From: an uncultured beta proteobacterium
GTDB taxonomy: Bacteria; Pseudomonadota; Gammaproteobacteria; Burkholderiales; Burkholderiaceae_C
Direction: 5' to 3'
Length of the DNA stretch: 39,741 nucleotides
Assembly (NCBI GenBank): GCA_903845935.1
Contig: CAIMZI010000012.1
Location: 1-39,741, forward strand
Shown here: positions 17,480-26,255 of the stretch, in pieces
Layout: each line of letters opens with the position of its first letter
Position numbering within the stretch: the first letter of the stretch is position 1
The notes under the pieces: generated by a model
Seen by the model: the letters and a program-made list of their open reading frames with translations, nothing else
What the model was told of the DNA's origin: nothing
Databases searched by the model: none
Made by a program: the position numbers and the translations under genes

Positions 17480-18166
17480 ATGAAGCAGATCGCCCTCGAC
17501 ATTGGCCTGTCCGCGGGCCCCACGGTGGCCAATTTTTGCGCCGGCCCGAATCTGGCTGCACTGCAGCACCTGGAGCTGTGGCTGGGCGACAAAGGCAACG
17601 CCCACAACCGGTCGCCGGTGCCCACCTATTACTGGGGCCCCAGCGGCAGCGGCAAGTCGCATCTGCTCAAGGCGGCGCGCGAAGGACTGCGCGAGCAGGG
17701 TGCGCGCGTCGGCTGGCTGGATGCCAGCATGCACAACGCGCCCGAATATTCCGAGAGCTGGGCGGCCGTGCTGATGGACGATGTGCACGCCTTCACCGCA
17801 GCCCAACAGCAGGTGGCCTTCAACTGGTTTGTGCATGCCCAGACGCTGCAGCGCCCGGTGATGGCCGCTGGCGAATTCGCCCCGGTGGAACTCAAACTGC
17901 GTGACGATTTGCGCACCCGCCTGGGCTGGGGCCATATCTTCGGCCTGCAACTGCTCAGCGAGGACCAGCGCCGCGCCGTGCTGCGCCAGGCGGCCGATGC
18001 GCGCGGCGTGTTTCTGGGCGATGAGGTGATGGACTTCATGCTGACCCGCTTCTCGCGCGACCTGGGCCATTTGATGGAACTGCTGGAACTGCTGGATGGC
18101 TACAGTCTGCAAAGCAAACGCGCCATCACCATACCGATGATCAAATCCATGATGGAAAACCAATGA
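17480..18166 (+). CDS. hda: DnaA regulatory inactivator Hda
   Basis: AAA+ protein that, with the loaded sliding clamp, triggers ATP hydrolysis on DnaA and prevents re-initiation. The N-terminus MKQIALDIGL contains the short clamp-binding motif. Walker A is YYWGPSGSGKSHLL, Walker B AAVLMDDVHAF, and DDLRTRLGWG lies in the sensor region. 228 residues from ATG 17480. A TTG at 17471 has AGGA at better spacing (17459-17462), so translation may start three codons earlier. The stop overlaps the next gene's start by ATGA. Confidence 0.93.
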   Translation: MKQIALDIGLSAGPTVANFCAGPNLAALQHLELWLGDKGNAHNRSPVPTYYWGPSGSGKSHLLKAAREGLREQGARVGWLDASMHNAPEYSESWAAVLMDDVHAFTAAQQQVAFNWFVHAQTLQRPVMAAGEFAPVELKLRDDLRTRLGWGHIFGLQLLSEDQRRAVLRQAADARGVFLGDEVMDFMLTRFSRDLGHLMELLELLDGYSLQSKRAITIPMIKSMMENQ

Positions 18167-18849
18167 CCAAAAAAAAGCTGGCCCTGTTCGACCTTGACCA
18201 TACCCTGATTCCCTTTGATTCCGACTATAGCTGGGGTGAATTCACCCTGGGCCTGGGCTGGAACGACGCCGGGGATTTTAAGCGCAGGAATGACGCCTTT
18301 TACGAGCAGTACAAGGCCGGTACGTTGGATATTCATGCCTATTGCCGCTTTGCCACCTCGGCCGTGTGCCGCGAGGGCCAGGTCAAATCCCTGGCGGCCC
18401 ACGCACAGTACATGATCCAGGTGGTGCAGCCCGGCATCAAGCAGCAGGCGCTGGACCTGGTGAAAAAGCACCAGGATGCGGGCGATACCGTGCTCATCAT
18501 CACCGCCACCAATGAGTTTGTGACGCGTCCGATTGCCGAGGCCTTTGGTGTGCATGAGCTGCTGGCCATTGAACTGGAGCGCGACCAGACGCCCGGCGGC
18601 AGTGGCTGGTTTACCGGGGAAATCCGTGGCGTGCCGTCCTTTCGCGAAGGCAAGGTCACGCGCATGGAGCAGTGGATGGCCGAGCGTGGCCTGGACTGGA
18701 ACCAGGTGCACACCACGTTCTACTCAGACTCCATCAACGACGTGCCTTTGCTGGAAAAGGCCGACGTGCCGGTGGCCACCAACCCCGACGAGCGCCTGCG
18801 GGCATTGGCTGCCGAGCGCCAATGGCGCATACTCGACCTGTTTGCCTGA
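18163..18849 (+). CDS. HAD-IB family phosphatase (SerB-like)
   Basis: 228-residue HAD-superfamily subclass IB hydrolase. Motif I is LFDLDHTLIP with the nucleophilic aspartate, motif II LIITATN, motif III lysine in FREGKVTRM and motif IV YSDSINDVPLL. This subclass includes phosphoserine and other small-molecule phosphatases; the substrate here is unknown. It overlaps hda by 4 bases and is followed by pcnB after 105 bases, so the order hda-HAD-pcnB-folK is probably one transcription unit. Confidence 0.9.
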   Translation: MTKKKLALFDLDHTLIPFDSDYSWGEFTLGLGWNDAGDFKRRNDAFYEQYKAGTLDIHAYCRFATSAVCREGQVKSLAAHAQYMIQVVQPGIKQQALDLVKKHQDAGDTVLIITATNEFVTRPIAEAFGVHELLAIELERDQTPGGSGWFTGEIRGVPSFREGKVTRMEQWMAERGLDWNQVHTTFYSDSINDVPLLEKADVPVATNPDERLRALAAERQWRILDLFA

Positions 18850-18882
18850 CACCGGCAAACCACGGGCAAGCGCACCCGCCCT

Positions 18883-18913
18883 GGCTGCATCAGACCCCTT
18901 TAGGGGCACAGCC
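18883..18913 (+). other. Two-tier hairpin between HAD gene and pcnB
   Basis: GGCTG (18883-18887) can pair with CAGCC (18909-18913), enclosing CCCC TTTA GGGG (18895-18906). It lies 34 bases after the HAD stop and 41 before the pcnB start. There is no T-run, so it may be an intra-operon RNA processing or stability element rather than a terminator. Confidence 0.3.
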
Positions 18914-18954
18914 GCGCAGGCTTGAAGCCCACAACGACATCTTAGGAAACCGAC

Positions 18955-20532
18955 TTGATCAAAAAATTCATCGACAAACTGCTGGGCAAGGCCGGAGTGA
19001 CCTCACGCGCTGCCCCGCCGAAGTTTGGCAAGCGCATGGACGTGCCCGCCAGCACCCACGGCATAGACCCCAGCCTGGTGGACGAACGCGCCGCCAATGT
19101 GGTGCGCACCCTGAAAGCCGCCGGGTTTGAGGCCTATATCGTGGGCGGCGCAGTGCGCGACCTGCTGCTGGGTCTGCGCCCGAAGGACTTTGATGTGGCC
19201 ACCAACGCCACGCCCGAGCAGGTCAAGGGCCTGTTCCGCCGCGCCTTCATCATCGGGCGGCGCTTTCGCATCGTCCACGTGGTCTACGGCCGTGGCCGCG
19301 AGAACGAGGTGATCGAGGTCTCCACCTTCCGCGCTTACCTGGACAACGCCGCCGCCGAGCAGGTGGCAGGCAACGAGAAAACCAGCAAGAGCGAGCTGGC
19401 TGGCATGCACCATGCAGTGGACTCCACCGGCCGCGTGCTGCGTGACAACGTCTGGGGCCCGATGGAGGAGGACGCGGTGCGCCGCGACTTCACCATCAAC
19501 GCCATGTATTACGACCCCGAGACGCAAATCGTTGTCGATTACCACCATGGCCTCAAAGACGCCAAGAACCACACCCTGCGCATGATTGGCGACGCCGCCA
19601 CGCGCTACCGGGAAGACCCGGTGCGCATCATCCGCGCCGTGCGCTTTGCCGCCAAGCTCAATGCCCTGGGCTTCACGATGGACGCCAAGACCTCGGCGCC
19701 GCTGATCAAGTCGCAGTCGCTCTTGAATGACGTGCCGCAAAGCCGATTGTTTGATGAGATGCTCAAGCTGCTGCAGACCGGCCATGCGCTGGCTTCGATC
19801 GCGCAACTCAAGACCCTGGGCATGAGCACCGGCATCTACCCGCTGCTGGATGTGGTGGTGGAGCGCGCTGAAGCGCCATTTGTCAATGCGGCACTCAAGG
19901 ACACGGATCGCCGCGTGGGTGAAGGCAAGCCGGTGGCGCCCAGCTTCCTGCTGGCCTGCGTGCTGTGGGCTGATGTGCGCGACGGCTGGGCCCGCCGCAT
20001 GGCGCAAAACCAGCATGGCCACCCGGCCCTGCAGGACGCGATTGAAGACGTGTTCAACGCCCGCATTGGCGACGTCTCGGGCCGTGGCCGCCTGGCCGGT
20101 GACATGCGCGAGATCTGGCTGATGCAGCCGCGCTTTGACAAGCGCGTGGGCAGCACGCCGTTTGGCATGGTGGACCATCCGCGCTTTCGCGCCGCCTTTG
20201 ACTTCATGCGCCTGCGCGCCGACGCCGGCGAAATTGAAGAAGTGTTGGCCGACTGGTGGCAGGAATTCAGCCTGGCCGACGACAACCTGCGCCAGGACAT
20301 GATTGACCAGGTGCGCGCCGAGCAACAGGCCCGCCCCAAGGCTGCGCGTGTGCACCGCGCCCCGGCACCGGTGCGTGACAAGCCCGCGCGCGATGCCTCT
20401 GCTCCAGCCGACAACGGTCCGGCCAGTGCTGTACCAACGCCTGCCGACGCGGGCAGCGAGGCTCCGCGCAAGCGCCGCCGTCGCCGCCGTCCCGGTGGTG
20501 AAGGGGCGCAAGCAGGCGGCTCTGAGGGCTGA
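18955..20532 (+). CDS. pcnB: Poly(A) polymerase I
   Basis: Adds 3' poly(A) tails that mark RNA for decay. The nucleotidyltransferase core has YIVGGAVRDLLLGLRPKDFDVATNA with the catalytic aspartates, then FRRAFIIGRRFRIVHV and RRDFTINAMYYDP. A long helical body follows and a very basic C-terminal tail (PRKRRRRRRPGGEG) preceded by an Ala/Pro-rich linker, as in beta- and gammaproteobacterial PcnB. The start is TTG at 18955 (IKKFIDKLL follows), supported by TAGGAA about 8 bases upstream; no ATG is available in the right place. A weak start is in keeping with the low levels known for this enzyme. 525 residues. Confidence 0.95.
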   Translation: MIKKFIDKLLGKAGVTSRAAPPKFGKRMDVPASTHGIDPSLVDERAANVVRTLKAAGFEAYIVGGAVRDLLLGLRPKDFDVATNATPEQVKGLFRRAFIIGRRFRIVHVVYGRGRENEVIEVSTFRAYLDNAAAEQVAGNEKTSKSELAGMHHAVDSTGRVLRDNVWGPMEEDAVRRDFTINAMYYDPETQIVVDYHHGLKDAKNHTLRMIGDAATRYREDPVRIIRAVRFAAKLNALGFTMDAKTSAPLIKSQSLLNDVPQSRLFDEMLKLLQTGHALASIAQLKTLGMSTGIYPLLDVVVERAEAPFVNAALKDTDRRVGEGKPVAPSFLLACVLWADVRDGWARRMAQNQHGHPALQDAIEDVFNARIGDVSGRGRLAGDMREIWLMQPRFDKRVGSTPFGMVDHPRFRAAFDFMRLRADAGEIEEVLADWWQEFSLADDNLRQDMIDQVRAEQQARPKAARVHRAPAPVRDKPARDASAPADNGPASAVPTPADAGSEAPRKRRRRRRPGGEGAQAGGSEG

Positions 20533-20539
20533 CACGGTC

Positions 20540-21010
20540 ATGTCTGCGCTTGGTGGTGTGTTTGCCTATATTGGCCTCGGGGCCAATCTGGGTGATCCGT
20601 GCACCGCAGTCAGGCAGGCGATCCAGGTGATTGCCGCGCTGCCTCAGATCAGCCTGACGCGCCGATCCTCGCTCTATGGCAGTGCGCCGTTAGATGCGGG
20701 TGGCGACGACTATGTCAACGCGGTGGTCGAGGTGCAGACCCCCTTGAGCCCTCACGCGCTGCTGGCCGCATTGCAGACTATTGAAAACGCCGCCGGGCGT
20801 GCCAGGCCTTATCGCAATGCGCCGCGCACCCTGGATCTGGACATCTTGCTCTACGACCAGTTGGAACTCAATGACGTCGATCTGGTGATTCCACACCCCC
20901 GCATGGAACAGCGTGCCTTTGTGTTGCGCCCGCTGGCCGAGATTGCTTCCGCGCTGGTCAGCGCACAGCAACTGCAGGCGGTGGCCGATCAGTTGGTCTG
21001 GGTCTTGTGA
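20540..21010 (+). CDS. folK: 2-amino-4-hydroxy-6-hydroxymethyldihydropteridine pyrophosphokinase
   Basis: Transfers pyrophosphate from ATP to hydroxymethyldihydropterin in folate synthesis. FAYIGLGANLGDP, YGSAPLDAGG, the signature RTLDLDILLYD and IPHPRMEQRAFVLRPLAEIA are all present. 156 residues from ATG at 20540, 7 bases after the pcnB stop; the longer open frame inside pcnB is a shadow. Last gene of the perM/hda-to-folK run. Confidence 0.95.
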   Translation: MSALGGVFAYIGLGANLGDPCTAVRQAIQVIAALPQISLTRRSSLYGSAPLDAGGDDYVNAVVEVQTPLSPHALLAALQTIENAAGRARPYRNAPRTLDLDILLYDQLELNDVDLVIPHPRMEQRAFVLRPLAEIASALVSAQQLQAVADQLVWVL

Positions 21011-21036
21011 CGCAGGGGCACTAAACGCCTGCCAGC

Positions 21037-21657
21037 TTAGTGCGCCTTGGCCTGATCGCGCCAGTCCTGCAGTGCCTTCAATGTGTTGCTGACATGTTGA
21101 TCGGGGTTCATGCTGTCGTAGACATACAGGATTTTGCCCTGCGGCGAAATCACGAAGGAGACGCGTGCGGCGGTATTGGGCATGACCATGAGGGCCACGT
21201 CGTATTGTTTGAGCACCTTGGCATCGGCATCGGCCGCCACGGCAAACTGGTCCCGGCATTCCCGCCGTGAAAAGTCCTTCTGGGTGGCAATGTCGTCGTG
21301 GGACATACCGATCAGGGTTGCGCCCAATGCTTCGAAACGCGGGCTGGCCTCGGCGAATGCGTGTGCCTCTACCGTGCAACCGGCTGTAAACGATTTGGGA
21401 TAAAAGTACAACACCACCGGACCATGGCCAAGCGCTTGCTTGAGCTTGAAGGTGAATTCCTTGCCCGCCAGTGCGGCCTGGGCGTTGAAGTCGGGTGCCA
21501 CCGCACCTACCGGCAAGGCCGCCTGCGCGCAGGCCACGGCGCCCCATAGTGCGAATGCCATGGCGTATCGCCGGACGCTGGCAGGGGACCGGTCTGGCAC
21601 GCCGGGCTGCATGAGCTTGATGCTCGCCAGGGACTTGCAAAAGTGGGATGGGTTCAT
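21037..21657 (-). CDS. Exported peroxiredoxin (BCP/PrxQ-like)
   Basis: 206 residues with an N-terminal hydrophobic export signal (AMAFALWGAVACAQAALP), so a periplasmic location is likely. The peroxidase centre is FYPKSFTAGCTVEAHAF, where the usual TPGCT is TAGCT. The PrxQ resolving cysteine five residues after the peroxidatic one is absent; the only other mature-protein cysteine is in RRECRDQF. It may therefore work as a one-Cys enzyme or use that later cysteine. The true start could be one of several ATGs (for example 21612, after IKL). Convergent with folK. Confidence 0.85.
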   Translation of the reverse strand: MNPSHFCKSLASIKLMQPGVPDRSPASVRRYAMAFALWGAVACAQAALPVGAVAPDFNAQAALAGKEFTFKLKQALGHGPVVLYFYPKSFTAGCTVEAHAFAEASPRFEALGATLIGMSHDDIATQKDFSRRECRDQFAVAADADAKVLKQYDVALMVMPNTAARVSFVISPQGKILYVYDSMNPDQHVSNTLKALQDWRDQAKAH

Positions 21658-21790
21658 GGCTTTCTCTCTAAGTGTTTTTGTGCAGCGGAATCAGAGCATT
21701 GAATATAGGACGGCGTGAACGCACACAGGCAGCTACTCCGATTACCCCTGCCATCGGCTTGGTCATCGCAGATAAGCCATTCGCCAAACC

Positions 21791-22402
21791 TCAGCCCGGT
21801 TGCAGCGCCACCCCATATTCTTGCGCCGCCTCCAGCACCGTGCCCAACTGCTCATGGGCGTGGCTGCTGAACACATAGAGGTCAAACGCATGTGCGCCTA
21901 GCCGGTGCAAGGTGCTGGGCGCATGTTGGCTTCCGGTTATGGCGATGTCACAGGTGCCAAGGGCCGATTCGTGCAGGTCCAGCGCAAACAGCTTGTTCAA
22001 CACCCTGCTGCACTGCGTGCCTTCGATGCGAATGCGGCAGCGCGCATTGCTCAGGTCGGTGACCGAGCCGGTGTCTGTGTCCACGGTGATGCGCAGCAGC
22101 TTGCTGCGGTCTGTGGCGTCATCACCGACCAGCAAGAACTCTTGCGGGCCGCTGCGCGCCAGCAGGCCAAACTCGGTGCGCGTGGTCTTGCCGATGCGCT
22201 GGGGCACGGTGTCGCCAAACACGGCGGTCAATGCGCATAGCAGGCCGGGCAGGCCGTTAACCCAGGTATTGACCCGCGTGAAGCTGGGCAGCACGCCGAC
22301 GGTGAGTTGCACGCCAATTTGTCCTGTCGCGTTGGGTCGATTGCCAGTGGCGTGGCCCTCAAATGGCGAGCGCACAGCTGCGCTGGATGTTGTGTTAACC
22401 AC
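21791..22402 (-). CDS. soxG: Sarcosine oxidase gamma subunit (orphan)
   Basis: 203-residue SoxG-type protein; typical features are VTDLSNARCRIRIEG, the middle LDLHESALGTC and the C-terminal HRLGAHAFDLYVFSS. In heterotetrameric sarcosine oxidase (SoxB, D, A, G) gamma helps hold the complex, whose catalysis lies in alpha and beta. The start is GTG at 22402 with AAGGGA about 9 bases upstream. That start overlaps a remnant of the soxA 3' end. The soxB, soxD and soxA genes are missing and zwf sits directly upstream, so the gene is probably a leftover of a deleted operon, though its own frame is intact. Confidence 0.8.
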   Translation of the reverse strand: MVNTTSSAAVRSPFEGHATGNRPNATGQIGVQLTVGVLPSFTRVNTWVNGLPGLLCALTAVFGDTVPQRIGKTTRTEFGLLARSGPQEFLLVGDDATDRSKLLRITVDTDTGSVTDLSNARCRIRIEGTQCSRVLNKLFALDLHESALGTCDIAITGSQHAPSTLHRLGAHAFDLYVFSSHAHEQLGTVLEAAQEYGVALQPG

Positions 22403-22445
22403 GGTGACGGTTCCCTTCGGGGTCCAGGAAGCGGGGCTCTAGGAC
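22395..22445 (-). pseudogene. C-terminal remnant of soxA (sarcosine oxidase alpha)
   Basis: The minus strand encodes VLEPRFLDPEGNRHRG then TAA (22397-22395), which resembles the usual C-terminus of SoxA (…EPxFxDPEG…). An in-frame TAG lies just upstream (22448-22446), so nothing longer survives. The stop overlaps the soxG GTG by eight bases, as expected for coupled soxA-soxG. This places the deletion junction between about 22446 and the zwf stop at 22538. The match is by recollection of the family, without alignment. Confidence 0.6.
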
Positions 22446-22537
22446 CTAAAGCATGTATTGTCGGCCATGCACGGGAGTGGCGGCCACCTTCGCGCTTGGA
22501 CGCAGGCCGTTGCGGCACGTATCGCCGCCCTGTGGCC

Positions 22538-24001
22538 TCAAGCGCCGCTCTGGTTGGGCGCACGCCAGGCGCGCTCAAAGGGCAGGCGCCAGGCATGCGG
22601 CGCAATCAGCTGGTGGATCGACTTCGGGCCCCAGGACCCCTGCTCGTACAGGCGCACCGGTGGCGGCGATTCCAGCAGCTGCGTGGACACCTGCCACAGC
22701 CGCTCGATGCCGTCGGCCGTGGTGAACAGGGTGCGGTCGCCGCGCATGGCGTCCAGGATGAGGCGCTCATAGGCCTCCAGCACCTCGCCCATCAGGCCGG
22801 TGTCGTGCATGGCGAACTGCAGGCTGAGCTTGTCGAGGCGCATGCCGGGGCCGGGGCGCTTGCCGTAGAACGACAGCGACATCTTGGAGGCATCGGCCAG
22901 ATCGAAGGTCAGGTGGTTGGGGCCCTGCGCGCCCACGCCCGAACCCACCGGGAACATGCTCTTGGGCGGCTCGCGAAAGGCGATGCTAATGATGCGCTGG
23001 CCCTCGGCCAGGCGCTTGCCGGTGCGCAGGAAAAAGGGCACGCCGGCCCAGCGCCAGTTGTCGATGAAGCACTTCAGCGCAATAAAGGTTTCGGTCTCGG
23101 ACTGCGGGTCCACGCCCTCCTCGCTGCGGTAGCCGCTGTACTGGCCGCGCACCACATCAGCGGGCTGTATCGGCAGCATGCTGCGAAACACCTTGTTCTT
23201 CTCCTCGCTGATGGGCGCGGGCTCCAGCGCGGTGGGCGGCTCCATGGCGATGAAGGCCAGGATCTGGAACAGGTGGGTGACCACCATGTCGCGGTAGGCA
23301 CCGGTCTGCTCGTAGAAGCCGACGCGCTTGCCCAGGCCCAGGGTCTCGGGCACGTCGATCTGGATGTGGTCGATGAAGTTGCGGTTCCAGATCGGCTCGA
23401 ACAGGCCGTTGGCAAAGCGGAAGGCCAGAATGTTTTGCGCCGGCTCCTTGCCCAGGAAATGGTCAATGCGGAAGATCTGCTCCTCGTCAAATACCTCGTG
23501 CAGTTTGCTGTTGAGCGCGACCGCGCTGGCCAGGTCCACGCCAAAGGGCTTCTCCATCACGATGCGGGCCTGCTCCACCAGCTGCGCCTCGCCCAGCATG
23601 CGCACCGCTGACAGCGCCGCGCTGGGCGGCACGCTCAGGTAATGCAGCAGGCGGCTCTCCACTCCAAGGCTGGCGCGCGCCGCGTCCACCGCGGCCTTGA
23701 GCGCAGCGGGCCCGGCCGACTGGGGCACATAGTCCAGGCAAGCGGCAAAGGCCTCCCAGTCGCTGGCGTTGACCTTGCGGTTGAAGAAGGCGTCCAGCGC
23801 GCTGCGGGCGGCTTCCCGGAAGCCGTCGGCGTCGATGTCTTCCAGCGAGACGCCGATGATGCGGCAGCCCGGAATGAAGCCGGCGCTGGCCAGGTGGAAC
23901 AGGCCCGGCAGCAGCTTGCGCTTGGCCAGATCGCCGGTGGCACCAAACAAAACCACCACCTGCGGAAACTGCGGGCCAACGCCCGGGGGAACTTTTGCCA
24001 T
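22538..24001 (-). CDS. zwf: Glucose-6-phosphate 1-dehydrogenase
   Basis: Oxidises glucose-6-phosphate with NADP, entry to the pentose phosphate and Entner-Doudoroff pathways. The nucleotide-binding motif is [17 protein letters not shown], the active-site motif [20 protein letters not shown] (Phe where many enzymes have Tyr), and [13 protein letters not shown] lies later. 487 residues from the ATG at 24001; the open frame up to 24244 overlaps the region upstream of the chemoreceptor and is not family-like. Edd, pgl or hexR are not in the window. Confidence 0.95.
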   Translation of the reverse strand: MAKVPPGVGPQFPQVVVLFGATGDLAKRKLLPGLFHLASAGFIPGCRIIGVSLEDIDADGFREAARSALDAFFNRKVNASDWEAFAACLDYVPQSAGPAALKAAVDAARASLGVESRLLHYLSVPPSAALSAVRMLGEAQLVEQARIVMEKPFGVDLASAVALNSKLHEVFDEEQIFRIDHFLGKEPAQNILAFRFANGLFEPIWNRNFIDHIQIDVPETLGLGKRVGFYEQTGAYRDMVVTHLFQILAFIAMEPPTALEPAPISEEKNKVFRSMLPIQPADVVRGQYSGYRSEEGVDPQSETETFIALKCFIDNWRWAGVPFFLRTGKRLAEGQRIISIAFREPPKSMFPVGSGVGAQGPNHLTFDLADASKMSLSFYGKRPGPGMRLDKLSLQFAMHDTGLMGEVLEAYERLILDAMRGDRTLFTTADGIERLWQVSTQLLESPPPVRLYEQGSWGPKSIHQLIAPHAWRLPFERAWRAPNQSGA

Positions 24002-24146
24002 CGTGAAATCCCTGTTGCCATGAATGACCGAGGTCAAGCAACATTCACACCACTGCCGTGGGTGCTCAAGCTGTGGGCCTTTCAGGCTACGCATTTTGTT
24101 CACAGTCCGGCCCCATAATGCAATTTCCAAAACAAAGGGGCAGTCC

Positions 24147-25751
24147 ATGCTATCGACGATTCGCAACCGGCTGATGTGGGGCTTTGCTGTGATGTTGCTG
24201 CTATTGGCCGTGGTAGCCGGTGTGGGACAAATGCAGCTGGCCAAGATTCAGCACTTCAACACCGAGTTGGATAGCCGGGCCTACCGCCTCGCGCTGGCGT
24301 CTGACTGGGCCATGCAGGTCAAGCTGGCCGTGGCTACCAAGGCAGCAGTCCCCGCGCTGGATATCGAGCCGGTCAAAAAACTGGGCAGCCTGGTTCAGGC
24401 CGATGCTGAAAAGCAGGCCTTGGGTGCCGCCATGGCATCCCATGCCGAAGCGCCAGAAGCGCACATGCAGGCCGTGGATAAACTGGCGGCCAACTTGGTG
24501 GCGTTGCAAATTGCCGACAGCGGCCAGTTGCAGGCCGCCCTGAACTGGGCCGTGACGCTGAACTGGAGCGTGCTGGCCGTGGGCATCGTGTTGGGACTGG
24601 TAATTGCGCTTCGCATCTCCCGCGGCATTGTCGGCCCGATAACGCATGCGGCCGAGGTGGCCGAGCGCATTGCCAGTGGCGATCTTTCTGCTCGTATTGA
24701 GCGCGGCGGTAGTGATGAGGTCGGTGTGATGCTGAACGCGCTGGGCCTGATGCAAGGCAATCTGGTGAAGTTGGTGGCCAATGTGCGCCAGGGCTCCGAA
24801 GGCGTGGCCACCGCATCGGCTGAAATTGCCCAGGGCAATAACGACCTGTCGGCGCGCACCGAGCAACAGGCCAGCGCGCTGGAGCAAACCGCAGCCAGCA
24901 TGGAGGAACTGGGCGCCACCGTCAAACAAAATGCGGGCAGCGCGCAGCAGGCCAATCAACTGGCCAGGAACGCCTCCACCGTGGCCATACAGGGCGGTGA
25001 GGTGGTGGGCCAGGTGGTGCAAACCATGAAGGGCATCAACGAGTCCTCACGCAGAATTGCCGACATCATTGGCGTCATCGATGGCATTGCCTTTCAGACC
25101 AATATCCTGGCGCTTAACGCCGCGGTGGAAGCGGCGCGTGCTGGTGAGCAGGGTCGTGGCTTTGCCGTGGTGGCGTCTGAAGTGCGTTCGCTGGCCGGCC
25201 GCTCGGCCGAGGCCGCCAAGGAAATCAAGAGCCTGATTGGCGCCAGTGTGGAGCGCGTGGAAATGGGCACTTCCCTGGTCGACAAGGCTGGCGTCACCAT
25301 GACCGAGGTGGTTGGATCCATCAAGCGCGTGACCGATATCATGGCCGAGATCAGCGCCGCCAGCAGCGAACAGGCCGGCGGTGTGGCCCAGGTGGGCGAG
25401 GCGGTGCGCAACATGGACAACGCCACGCAGCAAAATGCGGCGCTGGTCGAAGAAATGGCGGCCGCTGCCAGCAGCCTCAAGGGCCAGGCCCAGGATCTGG
25501 TTCAGGTGGTGGCACAGTTCAAGCTGGCACCCGGTGACGAAGTTGCTCCTAGCCATGCGCCGCGCTCGAAGCCCCAACTGCGCCCGGCCGCATTGGCCGC
25601 AGCGCCCAAGCGTACAGCCCTGGCACAGGCCAAAAAGCCGACGGCCCCGGTTAAGGCCAAATCCTTGGCGGCACCGGCCCAACCGGCGGCCGCGCCCAAG
25701 GCCTTCGTCGCGCCCAAGCCCGCGGGCGATGACGAATGGGAAACTTTTTAA
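24147..25751 (+). CDS. Methyl-accepting chemotaxis protein
   Basis: 534-residue transmembrane chemoreceptor. TM1 is residues ~10-29 and TM2 ~138-156, enclosing an unusually short periplasmic segment of about 107 residues rich in Ala. A HAMP domain (~157-210) follows, then the signalling hairpin with [20 protein letters not shown] and [19 protein letters not shown]. The C-terminus is an Ala/Pro/Lys-rich flexible linker ending in EWETF, like the NWETF tether that recruits CheR and CheB in enterobacterial receptors. ATG 24147 with AAAGGGG upstream is preferred over the open frame from 24024. Divergent from zwf. The ligand is unknown. Confidence 0.93.
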   Translation: MLSTIRNRLMWGFAVMLLLLAVVAGVGQMQLAKIQHFNTELDSRAYRLALASDWAMQVKLAVATKAAVPALDIEPVKKLGSLVQADAEKQALGAAMASHAEAPEAHMQAVDKLAANLVALQIADSGQLQAALNWAVTLNWSVLAVGIVLGLVIALRISRGIVGPITHAAEVAERIASGDLSARIERGGSDEVGVMLNALGLMQGNLVKLVANVRQGSEGVATASAEIAQGNNDLSARTEQQASALEQTAASMEELGATVKQNAGSAQQANQLARNASTVAIQGGEVVGQVVQTMKGINESSRRIADIIGVIDGIAFQTNILALNAAVEAARAGEQGRGFAVVASEVRSLAGRSAEAAKEIKSLIGASVERVEMGTSLVDKAGVTMTEVVGSIKRVTDIMAEISAASSEQAGGVAQVGEAVRNMDNATQQNAALVEEMAAAASSLKGQAQDLVQVVAQFKLAPGDEVAPSHAPRSKPQLRPAALAAAPKRTALAQAKKPTAPVKAKSLAAPAQPAAAPKAFVAPKPAGDDEWETF

Positions 25752-25757
25752 GCGCCT

Positions 25758-26216
25758 TCAGTCGACTTCGGCAATCAGCTCGATTTCGACGCAGCAGCCC
25801 ATGGGAATTTGCGCCACGCCAAAGGCGCTGCGTGCATGGGCACCCTTGGTGGCGCCAAACACTTCACCCATCAGTTCGCTGGCACCGTTGGTGACCAGGT
25901 GTTGCTCGGTGAAGTCGCCGGTGGAGTTGACCAGGGACATCAGTTTGACGATGCGCGTGATGCGGTTCAGGTCGCCCACGGCTGCGTGCAACGTGCCCAG
26001 CAGATCGATGGCAATGCCGCGTGCGGCCAGCTTGGCCTCATCGGTCGTCATGTTTTTGCCGAGTTGGCCGACCCAGGGTTTGCCGTCCTTCTTGGCCACA
26101 TGGCCGCTTAAAAAGACCAGCTTGCCGGTCTGCACAAAGGGCACATAGGCCGCTGCGGGAATGGCCACCGGGGGCAGGGTAATGCCGAGTTCGGCCAGCT
26201 TGTTGTAAACGCTCAT
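25758..26216 (-). CDS. RidA (YjgF/YER057c/UK114) family protein
   Basis: 151 residues; FVQTGKLVFLSGHVAKKDG, GIAIDLLGTLHAAVGDLNRI and the C-terminal ARSAFGVAQIPMGCCVEIELIAEV are typical. RidA proteins hydrolyse reactive enamine/imine intermediates; this longer subtype has less certain activity, and the arginine that binds substrate carboxylates in RidA is present in ARSAFGV. ATG 26216 is preferred to the longer frame to 26255. It follows the transglutaminase gene by about 40 bases on the same strand, so it may be the last gene of that operon. Confidence 0.87.
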   Translation of the reverse strand: MSVYNKLAELGITLPPVAIPAAAYVPFVQTGKLVFLSGHVAKKDGKPWVGQLGKNMTTDEAKLAARGIAIDLLGTLHAAVGDLNRITRIVKLMSLVNSTGDFTEQHLVTNGASELMGEVFGATKGAHARSAFGVAQIPMGCCVEIELIAEVD

Positions 26217-26255
26217 GGAGTTTCCTTGGATGGGATGGATAGTGGCGATTGCCAA

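Noticed and set aside
19003..20541. 512-codon minus-strand open frame across pcnB
   Set aside because: Antisense shadow; pcnB motifs on the plus strand are unambiguous.
24100..24120. Sigma-28 (flagellar) promoter for the chemoreceptor
   Set aside because: GCCCCATAA loosely recalls GCCGATAA, but no TAAA element is at the right distance.
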